Shown here: positions 31,373-38,050 of the stretch, in pieces | Numbering within the stretch: the stretch's first letter is position 1 | Layout of the letters: each line of letters begins with the position of its first letter | Origin: an uncultured Oscillospiraceae bacterium | Lineage (GTDB): Bacteria > Bacillota > Clostridia > Oscillospirales > Acutalibacteraceae | DNA length: 44,543 nt | Reading direction: 5' to 3' | Assembly (NCBI GenBank): GCA_900543215.1 | Contig: UQQR01000012.1 | Location: 1 to 44,543 of the forward strand | Notes under the pieces: model-generated | What the model was told of the DNA's origin: nothing | Database searches by the model: none | Seen by the model: the letters and a program-made list of their open reading frames with translations, nothing else | Translations under genes and position numbers: made by a program

Positions 31373-32290
31373 ATGAAAGAAAAATCAGCTTTTATAACCA
31401 TAATCGGCAGACCGAATGTGGGAAAGTCGTCGCTTATGAACAGGATACTCGGCACCAAGGTGGCGATAGTCTCCGATAAGCCGCAGACTACAAGAACCCG
31501 TATAATGGGCGTGCATACAAACGGCGCAGACCAGCTTGTTTTTATTGATACTCCGGGTTTTCATAAACCGAGAAATATGCTTGACAAAAATATGAATAAA
31601 GCCGTGGGCGACGGTATGGCTGATGTTGACGCCGCTGTGCTTGTTGTAGACGCGGCTCCCAAATTCAGCTTGAATGACGGTATTCCGCCCGCGGAGGCGG
31701 AGCTTATCGGCGAGCTTAAACGCAGAAAGCTTAAAGCGGTGCTTGCAATCAATAAAATTGATTTGCTTGAAAAAAAGGACATGCTGTTAAGCCTTATTCC
31801 GCTTTATATGCGCGAATTTGATTTTGACGCGGTCGTTCCGCTTTCCGCAAAGACGGGCGACGGAACCGATTTGCTTCTTGAGGAGCTCGGCAAGTATTTA
31901 AAGCCGTCCCCCCATTATTTTGCCGACAGTGATGTTACCGACCAACCCGAAAAGGTAATGGTTGCCGAAATGATCAGAGAAAAGCTTTTACGGCTTCTTG
32001 ATAAAGAGGTTCCGCACGGTATTGCTGTTGACCTTGAACGCTTTTATGAGCGTGATAAGGCAGACGGCGAGCCTATACTTGAAATTGAGGCGGCGATAAT
32101 ATGCGAAAAGGAATCGCATAAGGGTATTGTAATCGGTAAAGGCGGTTCAATGCTTAAAAAGGTCGGAACGCTTGCAAGACACGATATTGAAAAATTTTTC
32201 GGCATACCTGCGTCGGTCAAGCTTTGGGTCAAGGTCAAGGAAGACTGGCGCAACCGTCAGGGACTGATTCACACCTTCGGACTGGACTGA
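31373..32290 (+). CDS. era: GTPase Era
   Basis: A 305-residue ribosome-assembly GTPase. G1 GRPNVGKSS is near residue 11, G2 is in QTTRTRIMG, G3 DTPG near residue 60, G4 NKID near residue 125. The C-terminal KH domain that binds the 16S rRNA 3' end includes IVIGKGGSMLKKVGTLARHDIE-type text near residue 262. Length is standard. It acts with YbeY and PhoH in small-subunit maturation. Confidence 0.96.
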   Translation: MKEKSAFITIIGRPNVGKSSLMNRILGTKVAIVSDKPQTTRTRIMGVHTNGADQLVFIDTPGFHKPRNMLDKNMNKAVGDGMADVDAAVLVVDAAPKFSLNDGIPPAEAELIGELKRRKLKAVLAINKIDLLEKKDMLLSLIPLYMREFDFDAVVPLSAKTGDGTDLLLEELGKYLKPSPHYFADSDVTDQPEKVMVAEMIREKLLRLLDKEVPHGIAVDLERFYERDKADGEPILEIEAAIICEKESHKGIVIGKGGSMLKKVGTLARHDIEKFFGIPASVKLWVKVKEDWRNRQGLIHTFGLD

Positions 32291-32364
32291 CTTTTATTAC
32301 CTGTTATAAATTAAGATAGCTTACAGACACTTTTAATGTTATCTTTAATTTGGCAGGCGATAAA

Positions 32365-32529
32365 ATGAAAACCGAAAATTTTTGGAATGATTTTTTAAAA
32401 AGCGGCAGGGTTGACGATTATCTCAACTTTGTAAATTCACGCAAGGAGAACGGCACGGGTGAGCGAGACTGCGAATCGTTTTACAACAGAGGCACTGGTT
32501 ATAAGAGAGATGAAGGTGGGGGAGAGTGA
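32365..32529 (+). CDS. small YqzL-like protein overlapping recO
   Basis: A 54-residue frame beginning MKTENFWNDFLKSGRVDDYL, preceded by AGGCGA about 6 bases upstream. The pattern F-W-x-x-F-x-x-[ST]-G-x-[VI]-x-x-Y-L-x-F matches Bacillus YqzL, a 47-residue protein that also lies between era and recO. The shared location and pattern are the evidence; function is unknown. It overlaps the recO start by 71 bases, so recO may be translationally coupled; residues after about 32 are encoded by DNA that also encodes the RecO N-terminus and may be non-conserved. Confidence 0.65.
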   Translation: MKTENFWNDFLKSGRVDDYLNFVNSRKENGTGERDCESFYNRGTGYKRDEGGGE

Positions 32530-33223
32530 CCGTTTGGTTACTCTCTTTACTCGTGATTACGGCATTATCCGCGCGTTTGCTTCAGGAGCGGTGTCGGTAA
32601 AATCAAGGCGATGTACCGCCACAAGTCTGCTTTCTTATTCAAGCTTTACCTTAGTTAAAAAAAAGGATACATACAAAATAAGGGAAGCTGTGCCGATAAG
32701 AATATTTTTCGGCAGCGGATGCGATATAGATCAGCTGGCTTTGGCGCAGTATTTTTGCGAGCTTGCCGCAATTTTTTCATCGGACGGCGGCGAGGGCACG
32801 GAATTTTTCAGACTGATTTTAAACTCACTGTATTTTTTAAGCTGCGGCAAGCGCACTCCCGCGCTTATTAAAGCGATAACCGAATTAAGAACCGCCGCTG
32901 TTTCCGGCTTTATGCCAGACCTTGTGGCTTGCGACGGGTGCGGAAAATTCGAGGATGACATAATGTATTTTGACTTTCTTAACGGCAAAATATATTGCGG
33001 AGAGTGTAAGCCTGAAAATCAGCAGATACAGCCTGTTTCAAAAACCGTGCTGTCGGCTATGCGTCATATAGTTTATTCCCGTTTCGAAAAGCTTTATTCC
33101 TTCAGTATCCCAGATAAACAGGCGGAGCTTCTTTCGGATATAACGGGGAGGTACATTACGGTTCAAAGCGACCGAAGATTTACGGCGCTTGACTTTTACG
33201 AGAGCATTAAGGAGAAAAAATGA
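32459..33223 (+). CDS. recO: DNA repair protein RecO
   Basis: RecO loads RecA on SSB-coated single-stranded DNA with RecR. The product is 254 residues. The N-terminal OB-fold includes TTEALVIREMKVGESDRLVTLFTRDYG. A zinc-binding module with CDGCGKFE and IYCGECK lies near residues 160-182, as in Firmicute and Deinococcus RecO. The start is GTG 32459 with AAGGAG at 32443-32448. The stop overlaps mutS2 as ATGA. Confidence 0.94.
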   Translation: MSETANRFTTEALVIREMKVGESDRLVTLFTRDYGIIRAFASGAVSVKSRRCTATSLLSYSSFTLVKKKDTYKIREAVPIRIFFGSGCDIDQLALAQYFCELAAIFSSDGGEGTEFFRLILNSLYFLSCGKRTPALIKAITELRTAAVSGFMPDLVACDGCGKFEDDIMYFDFLNGKIYCGECKPENQQIQPVSKTVLSAMRHIVYSRFEKLYSFSIPDKQAELLSDITGRYITVQSDRRFTALDFYESIKEKK

Positions 33224-35610
33224 AATACGATATTTCAAGAAATGCTAAAACGCTTGAGCTTGATAAAATACTTGAATTGTTATCCTTGCAGGCAGGACTT
33301 GAGGATACGGCGGAAAATGCGCTTTCGCTTACACCGTCCAGCGATTTTGAGGAAGTAAAGGCGTCGCTTGACAAGACAAACGACGCATATATATTTATGT
33401 CTAAATACTCCGCCCCCTCATTCGGTGCTGCAAAAAATGTTTCATCTCCTCTTAAAAGGGCGCAGGCGTCGGCGGTGCTTTCAATTAAGGAGCTGCTTGA
33501 TATTGCGGAGACGCTCAGAATAATAAGGGGAGTTAAGGTCTGGCGTGAAAACTGCGGCGGCTTAAAGGATACCTCGCTTGAGGATTATTTTTATTCGTTA
33601 ATACCTAATAAATATCTTGAGGATAAGATAAATTTTGCGATAAAATCCGAAAAAGAGCTTAACGATAACGCTTCGCAGGCGCTGTATGATATAAGACGGA
33701 AGCTTACGGCAAAGTCCGCCAAGATCCGTGAAATACTTGAAAGAATTGTAAGAGGACCGACGGCAAAATACCTGCAGGACGCCATTATAACACAGCGCGA
33801 CGGCAGATATGTGGTGCCTCTTAAATCGGAATACAAGGGTCAGATAAACGGAGTTGTGCACGATACCTCGGCGACAGGCTCTACAATTTTTATAGAACCG
33901 ATGTCGGTAGTTGAAACAAATAATGAAATAAGGGTCTTAAAATCCCGTGAGCAGGAGGAAATCGAACGGATATTATCCGAGCTGTCAGCGGACGCAGGCG
34001 GCTCTGCCGACAGTATTATAACCTCATATAAGGCTCTTTGCGCCATAGATATGGCTTTTGCAAAGGCGAAGCTTGCGTATAAAATGAAAGCCTCGCTCCC
34101 TATTATCAATAAGGACGGGCATATATTTTTAAAACGGGCAAGGCATCCGCTTATTTCCTATAAAACGGTAGTACCTGTAACGGTGGGACTGGGCGGCGAG
34201 TATGACACTCTTGTAATAACAGGTCCTAACACCGGCGGTAAAACCGTAACGCTTAAAACAATAGGACTGCTTACCGTAATGACAATGTGCGGACTTATGA
34301 TTCCCGTCGACGACGGAAGCCGTATTTCCGTTTTTGAAAAGGTCTTTGCCGATATAGGCGACGAACAAAGCATTGAGCAGTCGCTCTCGACCTTTTCCTC
34401 TCATATGGTTAACATAATATCGATAACGGAAAATGCGGACAACAATTCTCTCGTGCTTTTCGACGAGCTGTGCGCGGGAACCGACCCTGTCGAGGGTGCA
34501 GCCCTCGCAAAGGCAATTTTAATGCATTTGTCGTCTGTCGGCGCCAAGGTTGCCGCAACAACGCACTATCCCGAACTTAAATCTTATGCGATAGACACCG
34601 AAAGGGTTGAAAATGCTTCCTGTGAATTCGATGTAAAAACCTTAAAGCCGACTTATCGCCTGATTATCGGAATGCCGGGGCGTTCAAACGCCTTCGCCAT
34701 TTCAAAACGGTTGGGGTTAAATGCGGATATTATAGACGCGGCGGAAAAAGAGGTTTCGGACGAGGACAGGCGGTTTGAAAGGGTAGTAGACTCGCTTGAA
34801 AATGCAAGGCGACAAGCGGAGGAAGAGCGTAAAAAGGCGCAGGAACTTCGCATAAAGCTTGAACAGGCAAAGAAAAAATCCGAACAGCAGGAGCATGACC
34901 TTGAACTTAAGCAGGAAAAGCTTTTGGAAAAAACAAGGGAGGACGCCGGCAGAATCATAGAAAACGCGCGTAACAAATCCGCATTGCTTTTAAACGAGCT
35001 TGAGGATATGAAAAAGCAACTTAACGCCGAAAATGCGGCGGCTATCGCTCAAAAAGCACGAGCCGCTTACAAAGCCACCGTAAACGAGCTTGAAAAGCGC
35101 TCCGATCCCGTAAGAACCAAAAAAGCCGCCGGAGAGGCGGTAACAGAGCTTAATAACGGCGATATAGTTCTTATAGCGGATATTAACAGGGACGCCACCG
35201 TGGTTGACATAAAACCCAAAGACAAAAAAGCGCTTGTAATGTCCGGCTCTATTAAAATGTGGGTGGATTTTGAAAATCTGCGGCTTAAAAGCAAAAACGC
35301 ATCGTCCGCGGAATTTAAGAAAACAAGGCGTGTCACGGGTCTTGTCTCAAGGGGTCAGCGCACCGTTTCGGGCGAGGTTGATTTAAGAGGTATGGCGTCC
35401 GACGAGGCAATTATGGAGCTTGATAAGTATATCGACAACGCTGTGCTTTCGGGTATAACCACCGTAACAGTCATTCACGGAAAGGGAACGGGTACCTTAA
35501 GGAAAGCGGTTCAGGCACACCTCAGAAATCATAAAAACATTTCGTCGTTCAGAACGGGAACATTCGGCGAGGGTGAAAACGGCGTCACCATTGCGGAAAT
35601 AAAGGAATAA
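33220..35610 (+). CDS. mutS2: endonuclease MutS2
   Basis: A 796-residue MutS2 with core/clamp domains (1-300), the MutS ATPase with Walker A GPNTGGKTVTLKT near residue 335 and Walker B LVLFDELCAGTDP, a long charged coiled coil (about 515-630: EEERKKAQELRIKLEQ), and a C-terminal Smr nuclease domain from about residue 720 with VDLRGM and HGKGTGTLRKAV. MutS2 suppresses recombination and, in Bacillus, resolves collided ribosomes through its Smr domain. It lacks the mismatch-binding domain I of MutS. A hairpin terminator follows. Confidence 0.95.
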   Translation: MKYDISRNAKTLELDKILELLSLQAGLEDTAENALSLTPSSDFEEVKASLDKTNDAYIFMSKYSAPSFGAAKNVSSPLKRAQASAVLSIKELLDIAETLRIIRGVKVWRENCGGLKDTSLEDYFYSLIPNKYLEDKINFAIKSEKELNDNASQALYDIRRKLTAKSAKIREILERIVRGPTAKYLQDAIITQRDGRYVVPLKSEYKGQINGVVHDTSATGSTIFIEPMSVVETNNEIRVLKSREQEEIERILSELSADAGGSADSIITSYKALCAIDMAFAKAKLAYKMKASLPIINKDGHIFLKRARHPLISYKTVVPVTVGLGGEYDTLVITGPNTGGKTVTLKTIGLLTVMTMCGLMIPVDDGSRISVFEKVFADIGDEQSIEQSLSTFSSHMVNIISITENADNNSLVLFDELCAGTDPVEGAALAKAILMHLSSVGAKVAATTHYPELKSYAIDTERVENASCEFDVKTLKPTYRLIIGMPGRSNAFAISKRLGLNADIIDAAEKEVSDEDRRFERVVDSLENARRQAEEERKKAQELRIKLEQAKKKSEQQEHDLELKQEKLLEKTREDAGRIIENARNKSALLLNELEDMKKQLNAENAAAIAQKARAAYKATVNELEKRSDPVRTKKAAGEAVTELNNGDIVLIADINRDATVVDIKPKDKKALVMSGSIKMWVDFENLRLKSKNASSAEFKKTRRVTGLVSRGQRTVSGEVDLRGMASDEAIMELDKYIDNAVLSGITTVTVIHGKGTGTLRKAVQAHLRNHKNISSFRTGTFGEGENGVTIAEIKE

Positions 35611-35681
35611 ATAACGGAAAAACAAAAAATGCGTCGTTAACGCCGCAACAAAATAAAACTAAGGCTTATCTACAAACCGAA

Positions 35682-35719
35682 CGGAGCTGTTCTTTACAGA
35701 ACAGCTCCGCTTAATTTTT
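35682..35719 (+). terminator. intrinsic terminator after mutS2
   Basis: A 12-bp perfect stem (35682-35693 with 35698-35709, CGGAGCTGTTCT) with loop TTAC is followed by CTTAATTTTT. The stop codon of the convergent kinase-like gene lies in the loop, so the stem also covers its last codons; there is no T-run on the minus strand. Confidence 0.8.
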
Positions 35720-36194
35720 CAAGTATAATTTCCACGGCTTTTTCGGTGTCGGTGCCGTCTACGGTAATATCGGCATATTGTTTATAAAGCGGCAAACGTT
35801 CATCAAAAAGTGATTCAAGGGTTTGACCTTTACGCATTGCGATACCTCTTGTGGTTATATTGCTTATACGCCGTTTAAGCTCGGCAACAGGGACATCCAA
35901 AAAGACGATGGTACCCATTTCCTTAAGATGCCGCATAGCCTTTTCGGTGCAGACGGCGCTGCCGCCTGTTGAAATCACGCTGTTTTTACAGGAAAGATCG
36001 GTAAGAATATCGCTTTCGGTCTTTAAAAAGCTGTCAATGCCCGAGCCGTCAATTATTTCCTGAAGCTTTTTTCCGGTTTTCCGCTGTATTAAAAGGTCGG
36101 TATCAACAAATTCCATACCTGCGGCTTTTGCGAGGATAACGCCCGAAGTGCTTTTCCCCGATCCGGGCATACCGATTAAAATAATATTGTTCAT
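35694..36194 (-). CDS. shikimate-kinase-like protein with non-canonical substrate site
   Basis: A 166-residue P-loop kinase of shikimate kinase type. Walker A is GMPGSGKS (8-15), and Asp33 in DTD matches the shikimate-binding Asp. Two canonical elements differ: the FRxxE arginine is replaced (FLKTE, Leu57), and GGG reads TGGSAV (76-81). The lid region is TTRGIAMRKGQTL rather than RPLL, followed by DERLPLYKQYAD. This may be a divergent shikimate kinase or a kinase for another small molecule. ATG 36194 lies one base after the UPF0210 stop; GTG 36239 is less likely. No other aromatic-pathway gene is nearby. Confidence 0.75.
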   Translation of the reverse strand: MNNIILIGMPGSGKSTSGVILAKAAGMEFVDTDLLIQRKTGKKLQEIIDGSGIDSFLKTESDILTDLSCKNSVISTGGSAVCTEKAMRHLKEMGTIVFLDVPVAELKRRISNITTRGIAMRKGQTLESLFDERLPLYKQYADITVDGTDTEKAVEIILEKLSGAVL

Positions 36195-36195
36195 A

Positions 36196-37551
36196 TCAGT
36201 TTTTAAGGCTCTGAAGCGGCGCCGGTATTCTTCCGGCACGGTCTATAAACTTTTTGGGGCTTTTATCAAGGTGAACCTTCATTATCGGACCCGAACCCAA
36301 AAGACCGCCGAAATTAAGCTCTTCTCCCGCTTTTTTGCCGATTGCCGGTATAACACGGACGGCAGTTGTTTTGGAATTTACCATACCTATCGCGGCTTCG
36401 TCCGCAATTATTGCGGAGATAACCTCGGAAGGTGTTTCGCCCGGTATCGCTATCATATCAAGACCGACCGAGCAAACTGCAGTCATAGCTTCAAGCTTTT
36501 CAAGCAGCAGCTCGCCCGAACGGGCGGCGTTTATCATACCCGCGTCCTCTGTTACGGGTATAAAAGCGCCCGAAAGACCGCCAACCGATGAGGAAGCCAT
36601 TACTCCGCCCTTTTTAACCGCGTCGTTAAGAAGAGCGAGCGCCGCGGTCGTGCCGTGTATTCCGCAGGTCTCAAGTCCCATTTCCTCAAGTATGTGCGCC
36701 ACCGAATCGCCGACGGCGGGGGTGGGGGCGAGCGACAGATCGACTATTCCGAACGGAACGCCGAGCCGCTTTGAAGCTTCTGTTCCCACAAGCTGACCCA
36801 TTCTTGTTATTTTAAACGCGGTTCGTTTGATAATCTCGGCAAGACTGCCCAAATCGCCGTCGGGGCACTTTTTAAGCGCAGCTTGCACAACGCCCGGACC
36901 CGATACGCCTACATGTACAACGCAGTCCGGCTCGCCGACACCGTGGAAAGCTCCTGCCATAAAGGGGTTATCCTCAACGGCATTGCAGAAAACAACCAGC
37001 TTTGCACAGCCGATACAGTCACGGTCTGCGGTCTTTTCGGCGGTTTCCCTTACAACCTCGCCCATAAGCTTAACGGCGTCCATATTAATACCCGATTTGG
37101 TTGAGCCTATGTTTACGGACGAGCAAATATTCTCAGTTACCGAAAGCGCCTCGGGAATGGATCTTATAAGAGCCTTGTCGCCTGCCGAGAAGCCCTTATG
37201 TACAAGTGCTGAATATCCGCCTATAAAATTTACGCCCGTAGCGTCCGCCGCTTTTTGCAAAGCCTTTGCGTATATCACGGGGTCGCCGCCTGCCGCCGCA
37301 AGCAAAGCGATAGGTGTTACCGAAATACGCTTATTGATAATCGGTATACCGTATTCCTTTTCAATGTCCTCGCCTGTTTTAACAAGATTGCCGGCAAGAC
37401 GGGTAATTTTATCGTAAACCTTTTCGGCGGAACGCTTTATATCGGAATCCGCACAGTCAAGCAGGGAAATACCCATTGTTATTGTGCGAATGTCAAGCTT
37501 TTCCTCGGAAATCATACTGATGGTTTCCATTATATCGTTTATGTTAAGCAT
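36196..37551 (-). CDS. UPF0210 / DUF711 (PFL-fold) family protein
   Basis: A 451-residue member of the UPF0210 (DUF711) family. Recognisable stretches are ETISMISEEKLDIRTITMGI at the N-terminus, GGYSALVHKGF, and APTPAVGDSVAHILEEMGLE. The family is called PFL-like because of its predicted fold, but no glycyl radical RVxGY motif is seen; the C-terminus reads GGLLGSGPIMKVH. Its reaction is not established. ATG 37551 follows AAGGAG by 11 bases. The ACT-domain protein gene is 18 bases upstream, and this ACT/UPF0210 pairing is conserved in many Firmicutes. The kinase-like gene follows after 1 base. Confidence 0.9.
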   Translation of the reverse strand: MLNINDIMETISMISEEKLDIRTITMGISLLDCADSDIKRSAEKVYDKITRLAGNLVKTGEDIEKEYGIPIINKRISVTPIALLAAAGGDPVIYAKALQKAADATGVNFIGGYSALVHKGFSAGDKALIRSIPEALSVTENICSSVNIGSTKSGINMDAVKLMGEVVRETAEKTADRDCIGCAKLVVFCNAVEDNPFMAGAFHGVGEPDCVVHVGVSGPGVVQAALKKCPDGDLGSLAEIIKRTAFKITRMGQLVGTEASKRLGVPFGIVDLSLAPTPAVGDSVAHILEEMGLETCGIHGTTAALALLNDAVKKGGVMASSSVGGLSGAFIPVTEDAGMINAARSGELLLEKLEAMTAVCSVGLDMIAIPGETPSEVISAIIADEAAIGMVNSKTTAVRVIPAIGKKAGEELNFGGLLGSGPIMKVHLDKSPKKFIDRAGRIPAPLQSLKN

Positions 37552-37569
37552 CGGTATTAATACTCCTTT

Positions 37570-37839
37570 TTAAATTCGGTGCATTGAGTTGAAAATATCC
37601 TCATGCATAACACGGATATCAAGTCCGTTCCCGCCGTCGATATTTTTCATTTTATCGGAAAATTCGGCAAAGGAGCAGTTAAGCGAGCCTATTTCCGTAA
37701 GCATAACCATTACAAACATATCCTGAAGCACGGATTGTGTTATGTCCACAATATTCGCGTTGCACTCGGCGCATACGGCGCTTACCTTCGCAATAATGCC
37801 GACAGAGTCCTTACCTATTACAGATACTACCGTTTTCAT
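37570..37839 (-). CDS. ACT domain-containing protein (UPF0237)
   Basis: An 89-residue stand-alone ACT domain: VVSVIGKDSVGIIAKVSAVC, then NIVDITQSVLQDMFVMVMLTE, the beta-alpha-beta repeat that usually binds an amino acid or similar small ligand. It is probably the regulatory partner of the UPF0210 protein downstream. ATG 37839 was chosen because AAGGGTG lies 6 bases upstream; GTG 37848 overlaps that site. First gene of the three-gene unit, behind a sigma-A-type promoter divergent from pflB. Confidence 0.9.
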   Translation of the reverse strand: MKTVVSVIGKDSVGIIAKVSAVCAECNANIVDITQSVLQDMFVMVMLTEIGSLNCSFAEFSDKMKNIDGGNGLDIRVMHEDIFNSMHRI

Positions 37840-37874
37840 TTCATTCACCCTTTAATAAGTCATTACTGTGTTTA

Positions 37875-37903
37875 ATACTAACACAAATCAGGTCTAATAT
37901 CAA
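37875..37903 (-). promoter_or_regulatory. sigma-A-type promoter of the ACT/UPF0210/kinase-like unit
   Basis: On the minus strand, TTGATA (37898-37903) and TAGTAT (37875-37880) are 17 bases apart, 36 bases before the ACT gene start. Confidence 0.7.
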
Positions 37904-37957
37904 TTATTATTTTAAAAAAGCGGTGATTTGCACAAAAATACTGCGATTATTATTTTT

Positions 37958-37973
37958 TTGTATAACAATACAA
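37958..37973. promoter_or_regulatory. palindrome upstream of the pflB promoter
   Basis: TTGTAT-AACA-ATACAA, perfect 6-bp arms around 4 bases, lies 19 bases upstream of the pflB -35. It sits in the shared intergenic region with the ACT unit and could bind a dimeric redox or fermentation regulator. It does not match the 18-bp Rex consensus well. Confidence 0.45.
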
Positions 37974-37992
37974 CAAAATGTAGAGTTTGTTA

Positions 37993-38021
37993 TTGACTTT
38001 AAACGCAATATATAGTAGTAT
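37993..38021 (+). promoter_or_regulatory. sigma-A-type promoter of pflB-pflA
   Basis: TTGACT (37993-37998) and TAGTAT (38016-38021) are 17 bases apart, 29 bases before ATG 38051; GGAGG is at 38036-38040. Confidence 0.75.
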
Positions 38022-38050
38022 TTATATACTTGGACGGAGGTTGAAAATAT

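Noticed and set aside
36827..37417. A 196-codon open frame on the plus strand opposite the UPF0210 gene
   Set aside because: It mirrors the codon structure of the real minus-strand gene, has no ribosome binding site, and its translation shows no recognisable domain.
36196..37551. UPF0210 protein as a second pyruvate formate-lyase
   Set aside because: No RVxGY glycyl radical motif and no catalytic Cys-Cys pair; only the family nickname suggests PFL.
37921..38050. A Rex operator in front of pflB
   Set aside because: The palindrome is 16 bp with arms TTGTAT/ATACAA; the Rex consensus (TTGTTAA-N4-TTAACAA) is not met closely enough.
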